58,312 bases of DNA from contig MNCI01018931.1 in NCBI GenBank assembly GCA_015680685.1, positions 168,663 through 226,974 on the forward strand, in the 5' to 3' direction. A program made the position numbers and the translations under genes. Numbering within the stretch: position 1 is the first letter of the stretch; each line of letters starts with the position of its first letter. The notes under the pieces are model-generated. The model was not told the origin of the DNA, made no database searches, and saw nothing but the letters and a program-made list of their open reading frames with translations. This document shows positions 19,839 to 30,573 of this stretch, one piece after another. Source of the DNA: Gnetum montanum (Eukaryota > Streptophyta > Gnetopsida > Gnetales > Gnetaceae).

Positions 19839-20619
19839 TCATGGGATGCGATATCGCATCTACCGCGATATTGTATACGCAATATCGCATTCCACTGCCA
19901 TTTTTATAAATAAGAGGCGGCTCTCCCTTGTTTCTCCATCTAGATCTAGACCTTAGCCAAACTCTTGCAGTTTTTCCATTCTAGAGTTAGAGTAATTTCC
20001 ATGTGCTCGCAGTAGGAGTCCCAAAGTGAATGGATCTTTATTCGAGCAAATATTGTACCTGAGCACAAGTTTATGTATGAAAATAATGATGAAATTTTGG
20101 ATAAACCTTGCAGTGCATGGACTAAGCTAATTAAGACTTTAATTATTGTTAATTTTTTAATTACTTTATTAGTTAATTAATCTCTCTCAACCCTTAACTC
20201 CTAGTTAAGTGCATTTAGTATGATCGCTTCGAGCACATGCGTTACGCTTGGTAATCCCAGTAACGAATAGCGTTTGGTAATCCCAAAAGGTTGCATTGGT
20301 TCAGGGTGTGAACGGCAAGTGGGAATGGATACTGATGCTAGGCATTAGAACTTAGTTAGTTAAAGTTAGTTAATTAGTCTCTTCACCCTTTCCCTCATTA
20401 GCATAGTCAATAAAACATAAAAGATATAAAAATTATATACCTCATACTTACTTAACCATACAACCGTGACAAATACAAGTAAGTCTAGGAAGATAATGAA
20501 TGATTAACCTTAAGTGTTTCATAAAGCGTGTAGGCACTTAGTCTGCAGAGTTTGACCAGATCGTGCGTGTAACGCTCGTATTTGTATGGTTGAGTGTAGG
20601 GGTACCTCGCCACTCATCA
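19839..20619 (+). repeat. 3' LTR of A (family A)
   Basis: Starts TCATGGGATG (second base changed from G) and ends CACTCATCA. U3 carries GCGATATCGCATC, GCGATATTG and GCAATATCGC before TATAAATA at 19905-19912. It holds two copies of the TTGGTAATCCCA unit. It supplies the roughly 60 bases missing from the 5' LTR. Confidence 0.9.
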
Positions 20620-20842
20620 AGATCCATCTTATATATTTATTACATTTTGAAATTTCAACATAGATAATAAGTTGCAAGTTCAAGGTGTGCTTGAGTTAAT
20701 GAAAGGTAATTTAAGTAGTTATCTTATTATCCAATAATGGTTTTCAAGCAATCACTTCAATTATATATAAGTATCATGTTGGAGGAGGGGAAGGTGTCTA
20801 AGCTAAAAAGAATTCAAAGTGCATCACATCCTCAATCATTAA
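20620..20842. other. Unassigned DNA between A and E3
   Basis: AT-rich, no ORF. It begins with the AGATC duplication of A and ends with ATTAA, the duplication of E3. Confidence 0.6.
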
Positions 20843-21729
20843 TGATGAGCATCAGGTATCCCCTACATCCAACCATACAAATCACAAGCATTCACTAGCA
20901 ATATGGTTGAATTCTATAAACTTAGTTTCTTAAGTGATTGATATTTCTAAATAATGAATCATGGAGTTATAGCTCATTATCTTCTTAATCTACACTTATG
21001 TCTAGTTGTATATGTGGTTAAGTGTGATTAAAGCATAAGACATGCAATTTTATAATTATTTTATTATTTTTCTTCTAAGAGCTAGATGATCAAATAAGGA
21101 TATAACAATTGAATTGACTAACTACTTAGCAATTTTATTAACTAACTATCCTAACATGGAGTATTCATTCCCATTTATCGTACACATCTTGAACTACTAT
21201 TAAAGCCACTAGGCTACCAAGTGTTTACTACTAGGCATACCAAGTACTCATTGTTGGAAACACCAAGCATTAATAGGTTATGTTCAAAATGCTTGTACTT
21301 ATGTTGCTTAAGAATGATAACATTAATTACTTAATTAAGAATAGTCATGGAAATTGCATGTAATGTAAGGTATGGAAAAGTGAGATTAAAATAATCTAAG
21401 TGTTGTAATGGATGTAGGAAATATTGATTTTATTGTTGTTCATGTTAATGCATTTAAGTACATAGACACTCAAATTAAACTCCATACAATCTCATATATT
21501 CACATTGCAAACCCTTAGAGGGAAATATTCTAACTTTGGAATGAAGAAACTACAAGAATTTGACTAAGTCTTTGATCAAAATATGCCATAAATGAAAGGG
21601 GTGCACACATTTTTATAGGTAATAATTGGGTCAATGTCAATGTATCTACATTAATGCATCCTAGCATGCAATGATGGGAATACATCAACGAGGCTATGTC
21701 AATGTAGCCTATCTTATGATGTTTCATCA
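20843..21729 (-). repeat. 3' LTR of E3 (family C)
   Basis: On the plus strand it starts TGATGAGCATC and ends GTTTCATCA. Its TATA (minus, ACCTATAAAAATG) is near 21614. It aligns with 48989-49862. Unlike families A, B and D, its U3 has no GATATC cluster. It does keep the TTGGTA..CCTAGTAG tandem units near 21205-21275. Confidence 0.9.
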
Positions 21730-21742
21730 TACCCACATAACT
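21730..21742 (-). other. E3 polypurine tract, decayed
   Basis: On the minus strand, TTAGTTATGTGGGTA precedes the LTR. Its G-run is broken compared with TCATGGGGGTA of A and D. Confidence 0.5.
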
Positions 21743-21952
21743 AACAAAAAACTCATCCTTGAGTAAAAAAAAGCAAGATCAAGCTTCTTACAAAACATGG
21801 GGAACTATGGAATTTATTATTGAAGACCAGCTAACTAACTCTAAGTGCTAGATTGTAAATTATTATAAACATCAATTCCCATTACAATAAAATTGAGCAC
21901 TTTATAAAATTTCATTAGGTTCCTATAAAATAGTCAAAGACATGATAAATTC

Positions 21953-24794
21953 TCAAAGAATGCCTAGAAGTGGAGGCTCCTGTGGCTTTGATGATCCTTC
22001 ATCCCATCCTGGTGCTACTAGAGGGTGAGGTTGATCTGCTGCTACTGCTATTGATGCCAGAAGTTTGAAAGCATCCAATAATGCTTTCATCTTTGCTTCC
22101 TTGCTTCATGAATCATAAATAGTCCAAGTTATTTTATTAATGTGGGTTGGTGCAAGAATATCCCATGGGCATGGCATTGAAGGAAATAATTCCTTTGTGT
22201 TGAAAAATTAGGCTTTAAAGGCTTTACATTCGATGTTGAATGTCTTGACTATGTTCTATAGTTCTCAGTAATCATTCATGCTCCTTGCTAGGTTCTTAGT
22301 AACAAACTATTGATCAATGAATATGCTCTTAAAAACTTCAAGCTCTATGTTGGCTATTTCCAACTTTTTTTTGATCTCTTTGTGAAGTTTGAGTTTTACC
22401 TTATAAAGAAGGTAGCAATTGGAAACCTATTTCTCCAACTCAATCCTTGGCCTCCTTGCTATCAACATTGCCAACTTTGCATAATAGAGGTTTACAAGCT
22501 CCATGTACTTCATCATCTCTTCAATTTGCAACTCCTTTAGATGAATCTCTACCTTGTTAGACACATTCAATCCATCAAATATGGGCTACCATACATCACC
22601 TAGTTGTTGGACTTGTTGGAAGGCCTTATCCAATTTTTCCTTTTCCAATTAAATCTCTTTTTTATTGATCTCCTTGAGTTTCCCAACCTAGTCCTTGCAA
22701 TGAATTTTTTTCACTTGTTTAAACTCCAAAGCCTTATTTTTTTATGCAGCTATCTCAATTGCAGTCTTCTAGGGAAGTGAGTAAACTTTCTCTGTTAAGA
22801 GTTTTTGATGTTCTATTATCAATCTTCTTAAATCCAAGTTAACCTTGGTGAGCTACTCTTGCTGCTAGCGTATGAACTTCACTATTTGGTCATTTTGTTG
22901 CTCAACATTTCGTAGGAAATGGTTATCCTTGGTGAGGATCAAGTTTTCTTTTTGGACATGCAACAAGTCCTTGTCAATGTTGAAAGTTATGGCTTCTGAC
23001 AAGGATGCATCAAAGATCACTACCTCCTTTGCATTCTTGGCCACTTGAAGCCTCTATTGAAGTAGTTGGAAAGATTCATCTCTAGTAAGCTCAAGCTTGA
23101 GAATGACATGGTTAGATAAATGGACCTATAACTTAACAACTTTGGTGGCCAATCACTAAATGGCTATGATGACATCCTCCAGTTGTGCATTGGAAATAAG
23201 CAAATTTCCCCTTATCTTGAGTGGTTGTGACTAGTTTGTGGTGATTTTATTTAGAAGGTCAAAGATATCTAGAAGTGGTTACCTAGCTTCAACAAGCCTC
23301 TCCAACACCTCGTCATGTTGAGTAGCACTCATTTGACCACTTCTTACTCCTGTAGATGCATGGATGTTCATCATGGCAGTAAGGTTAAGTAGGATTGTCA
23401 TAGAAGCATTTAGAACTTTAGCTATCTTGTAAGTCATCACCTCTACTATCTCCTGGCTCTTATGTAGCATAACCAAGACAATCGTCCCATCAACTTCCTC
23501 CAACATGACAAAGAAGGCCATAGCATCCACTAAAATCTGAAGGAATTTTTGTCTAGGAATGGACACAATGACCTCCTTAGCATTTAGATTGGGCCTAGTG
23601 GACACTTCGTTCCTTGGAGTGGAGAACAATAGAATAGTCTTACTTTCTAGCTAGCTAATTGTCCTTGTGACCTCATTTAAGTGGTTCATGATTGTACAAT
23701 ATATAGATGATTCTCCACCACTTGTAAAGCTTTGTAATTGCTGCAGTTGCTGCTCTTTAAGCTTCCTAATTTCTTCTACAGCTACAAGAACCTTTGGTGT
23801 AGTCTCTTGGGATGCATGTGGTGGTGGTGGTGGTTGTTCTTCTTTTTACAACTTGGTTGTTACCTTGTCTTTCATCATCTCCTTCCAAGATGGGATAGGA
23901 GCATGGTAGATCACATCTTTGGAATAGCAAGCTATTCATTTCCTTTTGCAAAATTTGCAGATGAGGGGAGTGTCTTTCTCTCCTTCTCATTTTCCATGAA
24001 ATGTTTTTTGATCTTCAGAAAAATGAACCAAGGAAGGTTGATTGGAAACTTTCACTCAGAGTAGTGCATGCTCGATCAGAGAAACCCATAACTTTACTAG
24101 GCCTCGCTATTGGTTTTAGTTGATAAAAAACTATAATTTTAAAGTATTCTCTCATTTCCTTTGTGAGAGCACCGTACTCCTTGTGATCAACCCTATAGCA
24201 TCATTGAACTCATTCTTTCTTAGCTTTTAGGTTTGTCTCATTTCAAATATCAGCCAAATTGGCCCTAGTGTCTAGTACACTGAGAACCTCTACAATGTTC
24301 TCAACTAACTAGGAGATGGTTATATCTTTAATTTTTACCAATGCACCTCCTTGTCAGTTGTTCCAAAAGAGATAGGTCTCCCCCATATACCATTCTTCAT
24401 TATTGTAGAGAATGAATCACATGGGAGACCCCTACAGTTGCGTGTGGATCCCCTCTAAGGCCAACTCTAAGAAGGGTCCAATGTTCAAGCCTTGAAGAAC
24501 TTTGGACCTCCTTGGTCCTAATCTTCTCCAAGTAGGCCTTCGTAAGGGTGACCTCTAGGCCAGGCCTTGGCCTAGGGACCTCATCCTACCTAGATTGGCT
24601 TGTTTTCATGGTGGAAATCCATCAAAAAAATTCCACTTTAGGCTTATCTTGAAGGGATCTTGTGCATGAGTTACCTCAGCTACTTGTTCTTGGGGCTACT
24701 ATGGTTGTTGTTTCTGTTGGTCCCTGCCTCCCCTTGGTTGCTTTTCCCTAGACTGCAAAGGTCCTTCTGTTTATGATCCTCATTTTAGTGCCAT
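21953..24794 (-). pseudogene. E3 3' ORF: coiled-coil accessory protein, decayed
   Basis: The start is ATG at 24794, directly after TGATCACAG; the stop TGA is at 21955-21953. The N-terminus MALK is the same as in E1. A Gln/Gly/Arg-rich stretch follows, then the globular part near 24190 (KEYGALTKEMREYFKI). An open 116-codon stretch at 23279-23629 includes VDGTIVLVMLHKSQEIVEVM and MSATQHDEVLERLVEAR. This is homologous to VVMQHQNVVGVVEFI and SMTPAKYESILDRLL of D. A Leu/Lys/Glu-rich part reaches about 22250. The conserved C-terminus has CPWDILAPTHINKITW and KPQEPPLLGI. Stops and shifts are frequent. Function unknown. Confidence 0.7.
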
Positions 24795-25100
24795 CTGTGA
24801 TCACAAAACATAGCCCATTATTAGCTTTTTACTTCACAACCTTTTGTTATTTTGATACCTTTCTTATTAGATTGGGTCATGTTTAATTAATGGATGTTTA
24901 AAATTTGATGATTTAAGTATTGGTTCTTGATCTTATCTTACTATACTATAATAATATTATTTAATTTCATTGGCTATTAGAGTTTTTTATTGGTCTTAAC
25001 TCTCTATGATGATTGATTTAACATTATTTTAATGGTATGATCATGGGGAGTTAGAAAAAATTTCCAAAATATTTTATGAAAAATTCAAAATTTTGTGTTC
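24795..25100 (-). other. E3 equivalent of the 306-bp intron, donor decayed
   Basis: The acceptor TGATCACAG|ATGG is intact at 24795. At the same 306-base distance as in E1 the donor reads GAAGG|GAACAC instead of AAGG|GTAAGT, so the GT is lost. An alternative donor AGAGTAAGATG lies near 25207. The inner ATTTTTTCTAACT stretch is shared with E1 and D. Confidence 0.5.
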
Positions 25101-25229
25101 CCTTCGGTAGTGGGAGGATCGAAAAACAAGTGAGATCAGGTTAGCAATTTGAAAGTTAGGGTACATGGAAAGTTCTTGGGCTCTAAAATTGGAAAAAATG
25201 CATCTTACTCTTTTGAAAAATGATGCAAA

Positions 25230-25330
25230 ATGAGCTCAATGTCATGTGTATATATAGACTTTTTATGCTATGTGTTGGTGATTGTTTGGGATGACCAACA
25301 TTGGTGGCCTTTGGGTCTTGCGACCGAGGT
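25230..25330 (-). promoter_or_regulatory. Internal TATA box ahead of the E3 3' ORF
   Basis: On the minus strand, AAAGTCTATATATACACATG (TATA at about 25257-25248) lies about 150 bases before the decayed donor. It is preceded by CCAATGTTGGTCATCCC. The position matches the internal promoter of E1, but the sequence differs, as E3's own LTR differs from E1's. Confidence 0.4.
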
Positions 25331-26895
25331 CACAGGAGATGAAGGTGTTCTTCAAATAGGGTTTAGGTGCTTGCTAGTCTCTAGTAACACCAAGGCCCAG
25401 ATACCCCCAAATAAACTCAGTGGTTATAAAACGAACTAAACATGAGTATGTGTTTATTGTTGTGAATGTTGAAATGGTTGGGTTATGTATGAAACTGTAA
25501 TTGGCTATCATAAAAGAAATTTAGCTAACTTTGTCAAATACTATGAGTTGTTGAAGGTTCATATTTTGTCAAGTCACTTAGTCTATATAGTCACTATAGT
25601 ACATTACTTGTAACAAATAAAATTTCCTAAAAATGTTTGAGCACAATTATGCCAATCTACTCCTAATTTCTCTTAGAGAGAAAATCCCACAAGAAAACTA
25701 GAAAGAGAAAGAGATTCAATGGATTTTTAAAAAGAGAAAAGAAAAGAACACATATTTGTGTGGAATCTCAAACATTAAAGCAAGATAAATTGACATGAGG
25801 AAATACTTCACAATAAAACTATTCTAATTCAATCTATCACGAATCATCTAAACCTTCTAGGCTCAACAAGAAATTTCATAAAAGACACTCAATTTAACTA
25901 CCAAAACACTTTGTAAATGACAAAGTACAAGCTTCTATTTGGTTAGTTAATATTGGTCAAGAATTGAAAATAATACAACTTCCAGAAAAATTTGACAATT
26001 TCAAGGTTACAATATTAAGGCAATAAACTTTAAAAAATAAAGAAGCTATTTCAGTCATCTCAAAGTATCAAAGACTTTTTAGATTCCCTAAACTCAAATA
26101 GGCAATTTCTATAAGACATTACTATTAAATTGCTGAAGATGCTTTTCTACAACATAAGCTCTTATTTGGCAAACCTTAATAGAAGTCTAATATTGCACAA
26201 AAACAAAGCTATAAAAGAAACCTAGAAAAATCCCAAAATTAAATGCCAAGCACGATACTATCTCAACCATTAGCTAAGTAACTAAAACAAAATGGGAAGA
26301 AATGAACTCGCAAGATTAAAAGAAAGTAGCTAAATTGATGTCTTTAGCAAGCTATGATTTAAGAAAAATATCCAACAATTCTTGAAAGTTGCTTCTTCTG
26401 AATCCCTCCCCACATTTTCTAATCTACCCTTCAAGCCTTTTTATAGTGACTTTTAGGTAGTTACAACTATCATGAAAAGTTAAGGTGGGCTACAAATATC
26501 TAGGGAATTTAATCATGACCACCATAAGAAGTTGTAATGTATATAGGAAGTTAGAAGAAATTCAAGCCATAAGTGGCAAGTGTCATGTTGGTAATTACAA
26601 TATCATGGAAAGTTACAAATATCAAGGGGTTTCAGTTGTAACCATCCTAAGAGGTTACAACTTCCATAGAAATAAAAGGGATATTAGCCAAATGTCCCAT
26701 AATTGAATAAATATCCCATAAATATCTATGCTCCTTAAATCATAACCTTTTTAAAATCAAAGCATGTATATAATATTTGTGAAATGAAAAATTTTGAAGC
26801 CAAGATTCCTTTGAAAATTAAAATAGAAGAAGCACCCTGCTATTATATTTTACGAAGGGAATATTTCTTAAAAGGCAACCAACTTTTTCAAGGAG
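25331..26895. other. Non-coding insert inside E3, no gene recognised
   Basis: AT-rich, with no supported ORF. Two diverged copies of a unit (ACAAATATC..GGG, then CC(A)CC(T)AAGA) lie at about 26484-26560 and 26612-26690. E1 has no counterpart between spacer and internal promoter, so this stretch and the kinase fragment are extra to E3. Confidence 0.5.
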
Positions 26896-26989
26896 TCAAT
26901 ACATATGTGGCGTTCACCTTCCTGCATGCCATCAATCACCAAATGTTGTACGTACCCCCGTGTGCCGTCTTTTTCTCAGAAACCGCAGG

Positions 26990-27835
26990 TGCTCCCAGAT
27001 CCTTTGCGGCCTTCGCCGACGCTGGCGCGGCATCCGCTTAACTGTTACTTACCACAAATTGTATCAACTGTGAAGCAGCGTCACTGTTCACAGCATTGTT
27101 GCCACCGCGCATCCAGCATCGCCATCGCCTTTCCTGCACTCATCTCTCCGGCGATTCGTGTTGGAGAAACACAGCTTTGTAAAATGCCATTTCGGCAGCC
27201 CATAACCATCTCCATCAGCGTTATACCGAAGCTAAGCATGTCTGCTTTAGCCGTGATTGGTTGCCCTGAAAGCCACTTGGGTGCAAGGTATCCATATGTA
27301 TCCCATATGGTGGTCAAAGCCCTGCTGAAGTCCCTGGCCAGCATCTTGGTCAGCCCAGAAATAGAGAAACATCTTCATTGCCACCAATGTCACTGTGTAG
27401 ATCGAGAAGGTCACCGCGTCAAACCAGTGTACGTAGGAGGATCCGTTAATGGCAAACGTGATGTAGGAGCAGTTGGCCAGGCATTTGTCTCTGCACAACT
27501 TGGGGCGAAATTGATCCCTTGCGGGTAGTAGCCCCAATGCGAGTAGGTAGGGAGCGGCCTTGGAGCTTCACCAATTCATCGCCCACGCAATCGAAGGGGA
27601 TGTTTCGAATGCAACCGACGAATCAGTCTCGTGCATCCCATTCTTTCTGGTTACGAGGACGATGGCCGACGAGGCAGGAGCAGATGCCACTGTTGTTGTT
27701 ATTGTTGCATGAGGCGAATGGGCTGCAGGTGGCATACATGTCGCATGCATCGATAGGAGCTGTCCAATAAAGGTTCTACTACCGTTACTCTGCAGTGGCA
27801 TCTCCTGCATCTGGCCACTGCAATGCCAAAACTAG
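26990..27835 (-). pseudogene. S-domain (G-type lectin) receptor-like kinase fragment, pseudogene
   Basis: On the minus strand, NLYWTAPIDACDMYATCSPF and ICSCLVGHRPRNQKEWDARD (27775-27625) match the EGF-like end of the S-locus glycoprotein region. A TGA replaces the Trp after WDARD, then FVGCIRNIPFDC follows. After a frameshift comes a PAN-like segment with LCRDKCLANCSY (about 27500-27430). The transmembrane part and most of the kinase N-lobe are missing. The kinase resumes near 27355 with LTKMLARDFSRALTT, then GYLAPKWLSGQPITAKAD and FGITLMEMVMG (27344-27190). The C-lobe decays after MLDARW. It is GC-richer than its surroundings. Intact relatives are plasma-membrane receptors. This one has two frames, a stop and a deletion and cannot work. 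Confidence 0.85.
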
Positions 27836-27849
27836 GATTTCATATTCAC

Positions 27850-29695
27850 CAATGAAGAAGGCCAACCATGGAAGTAAACTGCCGTCGATTGGGATTGAAT
27901 TTCATGATGATGATGTTCAATTGAATTGATGACACGTGTGTTGCTACTCAATAGGTCCCGGGGCTGGTATTTTTTTTATCATTTGTAAAATTTATTAGAG
28001 ATACTTAACATCTTTCATAGTGGGCTTTGCCAAAAGTATCAGCAGGGAAACATGTCAGAAACCCATTATTGTTCTCAGCCTCTACGTGATCACACTGACG
28101 GATATTGCATTCCCCTCTTTTATTGGGTTGTTAACAAAATTCTGAACTAAATTTTTCTTAACAAATCATTGAACTAAATTTTTGGCTGCTCCATGAAATG
28201 GAAGAAATGTGCCAACACTAAGATAACTCATAGTTGCTCATAACTATACTTTGCATTTTGAAAATAGAGGAATTTCAACAAGTTTTGGATCAGACCAAGA
28301 GTCCAAACAAAGCCATAAGGATGTAGAATGATGGCAATACAAATCTTGGCTCAGGAGAAGTGATTCAAGTGCATTTTGAATGAAGTTATGATGCTTAAAT
28401 ATGGCAGAACTGAATGTTTGAATGCTATCGGGATGATGTATTAAACAAATGATCCTAGATAGGGAAATTAACTAAAATTAGACCACAGGAATGCAAGTGG
28501 GTCGTCTCCAAAGCAATAATAGGCCTCATGTGACCCTGCATACCTTCATCTTAAGGAGTTTGTGAGCCCCCGGGATGATGAGTCGTCAAGTTTAGTTAAA
28601 TTCCATACCTAGCAAAAATTGGTTAAGGATTATATGATCTAGAAACAAACTAAATAATTTCCTATGGCATGAGGCAATGAGGTGATGAACCATGAATGAA
28701 GCAATGGTGTAGAGAGAAAATATGGTAGAGATCATTAGCATTCTAGTTGCACAAGATTCTAATTATAATATATATTTAAGATGATCCAATCCCAATTGTT
28801 CCAAGTCAAGATCAAGTCCATCCATCATTCAATGACCTCACATTGACATGTTCCCTCTTTGCATTGATCGAAAGTCTAGGATAACTCAAGGACAATCACC
28901 ACTCCAAGAGAAGAAGAAAAGAGAAGAAGGAAGTAAAGAAGGCCTTAGTTAGAGGGGTGCATGGGTAATATATTTTTCCAGCCCCATAACCAATGCTTGT
29001 AGCCCATTTATTCTAAGGGGTATGCTTTAAATTCCTTTGTGCATTTGTTTTTTTTTTTTCAAGGAAACCACACCATGCAAAGATGTGTTTCCTTTAATGG
29101 TCAATAGTAGGAGTGATGGTATACCAGTGGAATATCATAAAATCTTAAGAACGATGTGTCAAGAAACCATATCAAAGCTTCTTAAGGTCATATCATGTTC
29201 CATTTCCACTTGGTCCTTTCTTAGTTCAGTTATTTTCAAGATCATTGATTACTTATTAAGTTTTAATGTGAAAGAACCCTGACTCCAAGTATACTCATGT
29301 CCCATGGAACATATGGAATGGGTGGATGTCATGATCTCATTGCCTAGTACTACCAAAAATTAACAGAGTGTTAGTAGATGGCATAATCCAAAGACAATAA
29401 TTGGTCATTTGTTTAATTAATCATAGTAGTGAGCTTTTAGATTAACAATGGAATAATAGAAACAAAGAATTTCCATAAAATGAGAGAAAAATTAATAAAA
29501 TAGAAAGAAAAAAAATCAAAATATATCAAATAATTAATAAACTATGTAAGAAAATGAAAAATATATAAAGAATGTTGCAAAAATAAATATAAAATGGTGG
29601 TGAGCCTCATCAAGTTGTTACTATGGATGGCTATCATCCCCATGACTGAGTTGAGAGGAGAAGATCCAAAAAGTAGAGTGAGCTTGTTCTGAAGT
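27850..29695 (-). other. E3 post-pol spacer, non-coding
   Basis: On the minus strand it opens with CTCAGTCATGGGGATGATAG (about 29650-29631), like TTAGTCATGGGGGAGATGG of A. A T-rich tract follows, then a stretch near 28985-29075 that matches A' 35055-35160. A weakened GCTTTGGAGACGACCCA block lies near 28510. A 26-bp tandem repeat (AAATTTAGTTCA) lies near 28135-28185. No coding region is supported. Confidence 0.65.
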
Positions 29696-29699
29696 GTTT

Positions 29700-30359
29700 G
29701 TATTGTTGGTTACTTTTGGTTCCAAGAATGATTCTAAATCTAGTGAATTATGAAACCACAAATCTATCTTAGCCTAGAACGATGGATATTTGATCTTGGT
29801 CTACTGTACATGCCTTGGACTCATGTAGCTATCATTGGGATTACCAAATAGAATTACTATTGAGCGAATCAAGCAACGCCGCTACTAAGTTACTAGATGA
29901 CTACACTTAGCACTCAAAACCAGTTGTATCCATTCTGCTTACTAATGACATGTAAAGTAAAGTGCTTGAAATGTAAGTGATTAACTAGTAAAGTAAGAAA
30001 ATTATTCTAAGTAAAGCATAAAGAAAACTAAGGAATGTTGCAATTATGAGAAACAACTTCAATCTTTATTCAACACATAAACTATGTTCATGTACAATTT
30101 ACTTGAATAAAGATGTAGGTCAACTGCTTAACACCACACTACGAGCATTCACACTATTGCTAATACTATGAAAACAAACTGCAAGAGTTTCTTTAAGACT
30201 AGAATGAAAACGTTATCATTTGTATACTCAATTGTTGGTATTTATAGAGTTTCACAAATCCTGAGACATCGTATCAATGATGATATAGAATGAGCTATGA
30301 TATCATTGATATGATATCATAGATATAATATCGCATCCATACAAATATTGGTTTTATCA
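29700..30359 (-). repeat. 3' LTR of D (family D), U5 truncated
   Basis: It aligns with 42600-43295, including ATTCTAAATCTAGTGAATT near 29730 and the TTTTATCA end at 30359. About 230 bases of the U5 end are missing at about 29700, where E3 spacer sequence begins. U3 has ATATCATAGATATAATATCG-like motifs; the minus-strand TATA (CTCTATAAATACC) is near 30243. Confidence 0.85.
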
Positions 30360-30373
30360 TACCCCCATGACTA
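30360..30373 (-). other. D polypurine tract
   Basis: On the minus strand, TAGTCATGGGGGTA lies directly before the TGATAAAACC start of the LTR. Confidence 0.7.
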
Positions 30374-30573
30374 ACTAAAAATGCATCTTCAAGTTAAAAG
30401 AAAATGAGGATAGAGTTCCTTGAAAAATTGGGAGGTAGATCTGGCTAGACATGACTATCTATTTACATGACTCTTGAATTCCACATTGGTGTTTTTACAA
30501 AATGACATAGTTGACAATTGATAGGAGAGATTAAATAAAATGAAACAAAAAATCGAAGCAGCTCAATGTAGCT

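Larger units (their letters stand above)
13849..20619 (+). mobile_element. A: non-autonomous gag-protease LTR element
   Basis: LTRs at 13849-14616 and 19839-20619 are flanked by perfect AGATC duplications (13844-13848 and 20620-20624), which proves the ends. Inside are a tRNA-Asp primer site, gag, protease, a non-coding 3' region and a polypurine tract, but no RT, RNase H or integrase. The N gap at 18421-18537 cannot hide pol if its length is near right: relative A' carries only about 300 bases at that place. Such an element would depend on enzymes made by an autonomous relative such as E1. Confidence 0.9.

Noticed and set aside
23818-23836. GTGGTGGTGG run as a regulatory site
   Set aside because: A short microsatellite inside the decayed E3 3' ORF; no further support.
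27081-27810. Open frames read as working kinase genes
   Set aside because: They are pieces of one receptor-kinase gene spread over different frames with a stop and a large deletion; none includes a whole domain.
29037-29282. Open frame of 81 codons in the E3 spacer
   Set aside because: Homologous spacer in A and A' is not open and no codon-level conservation is apparent.
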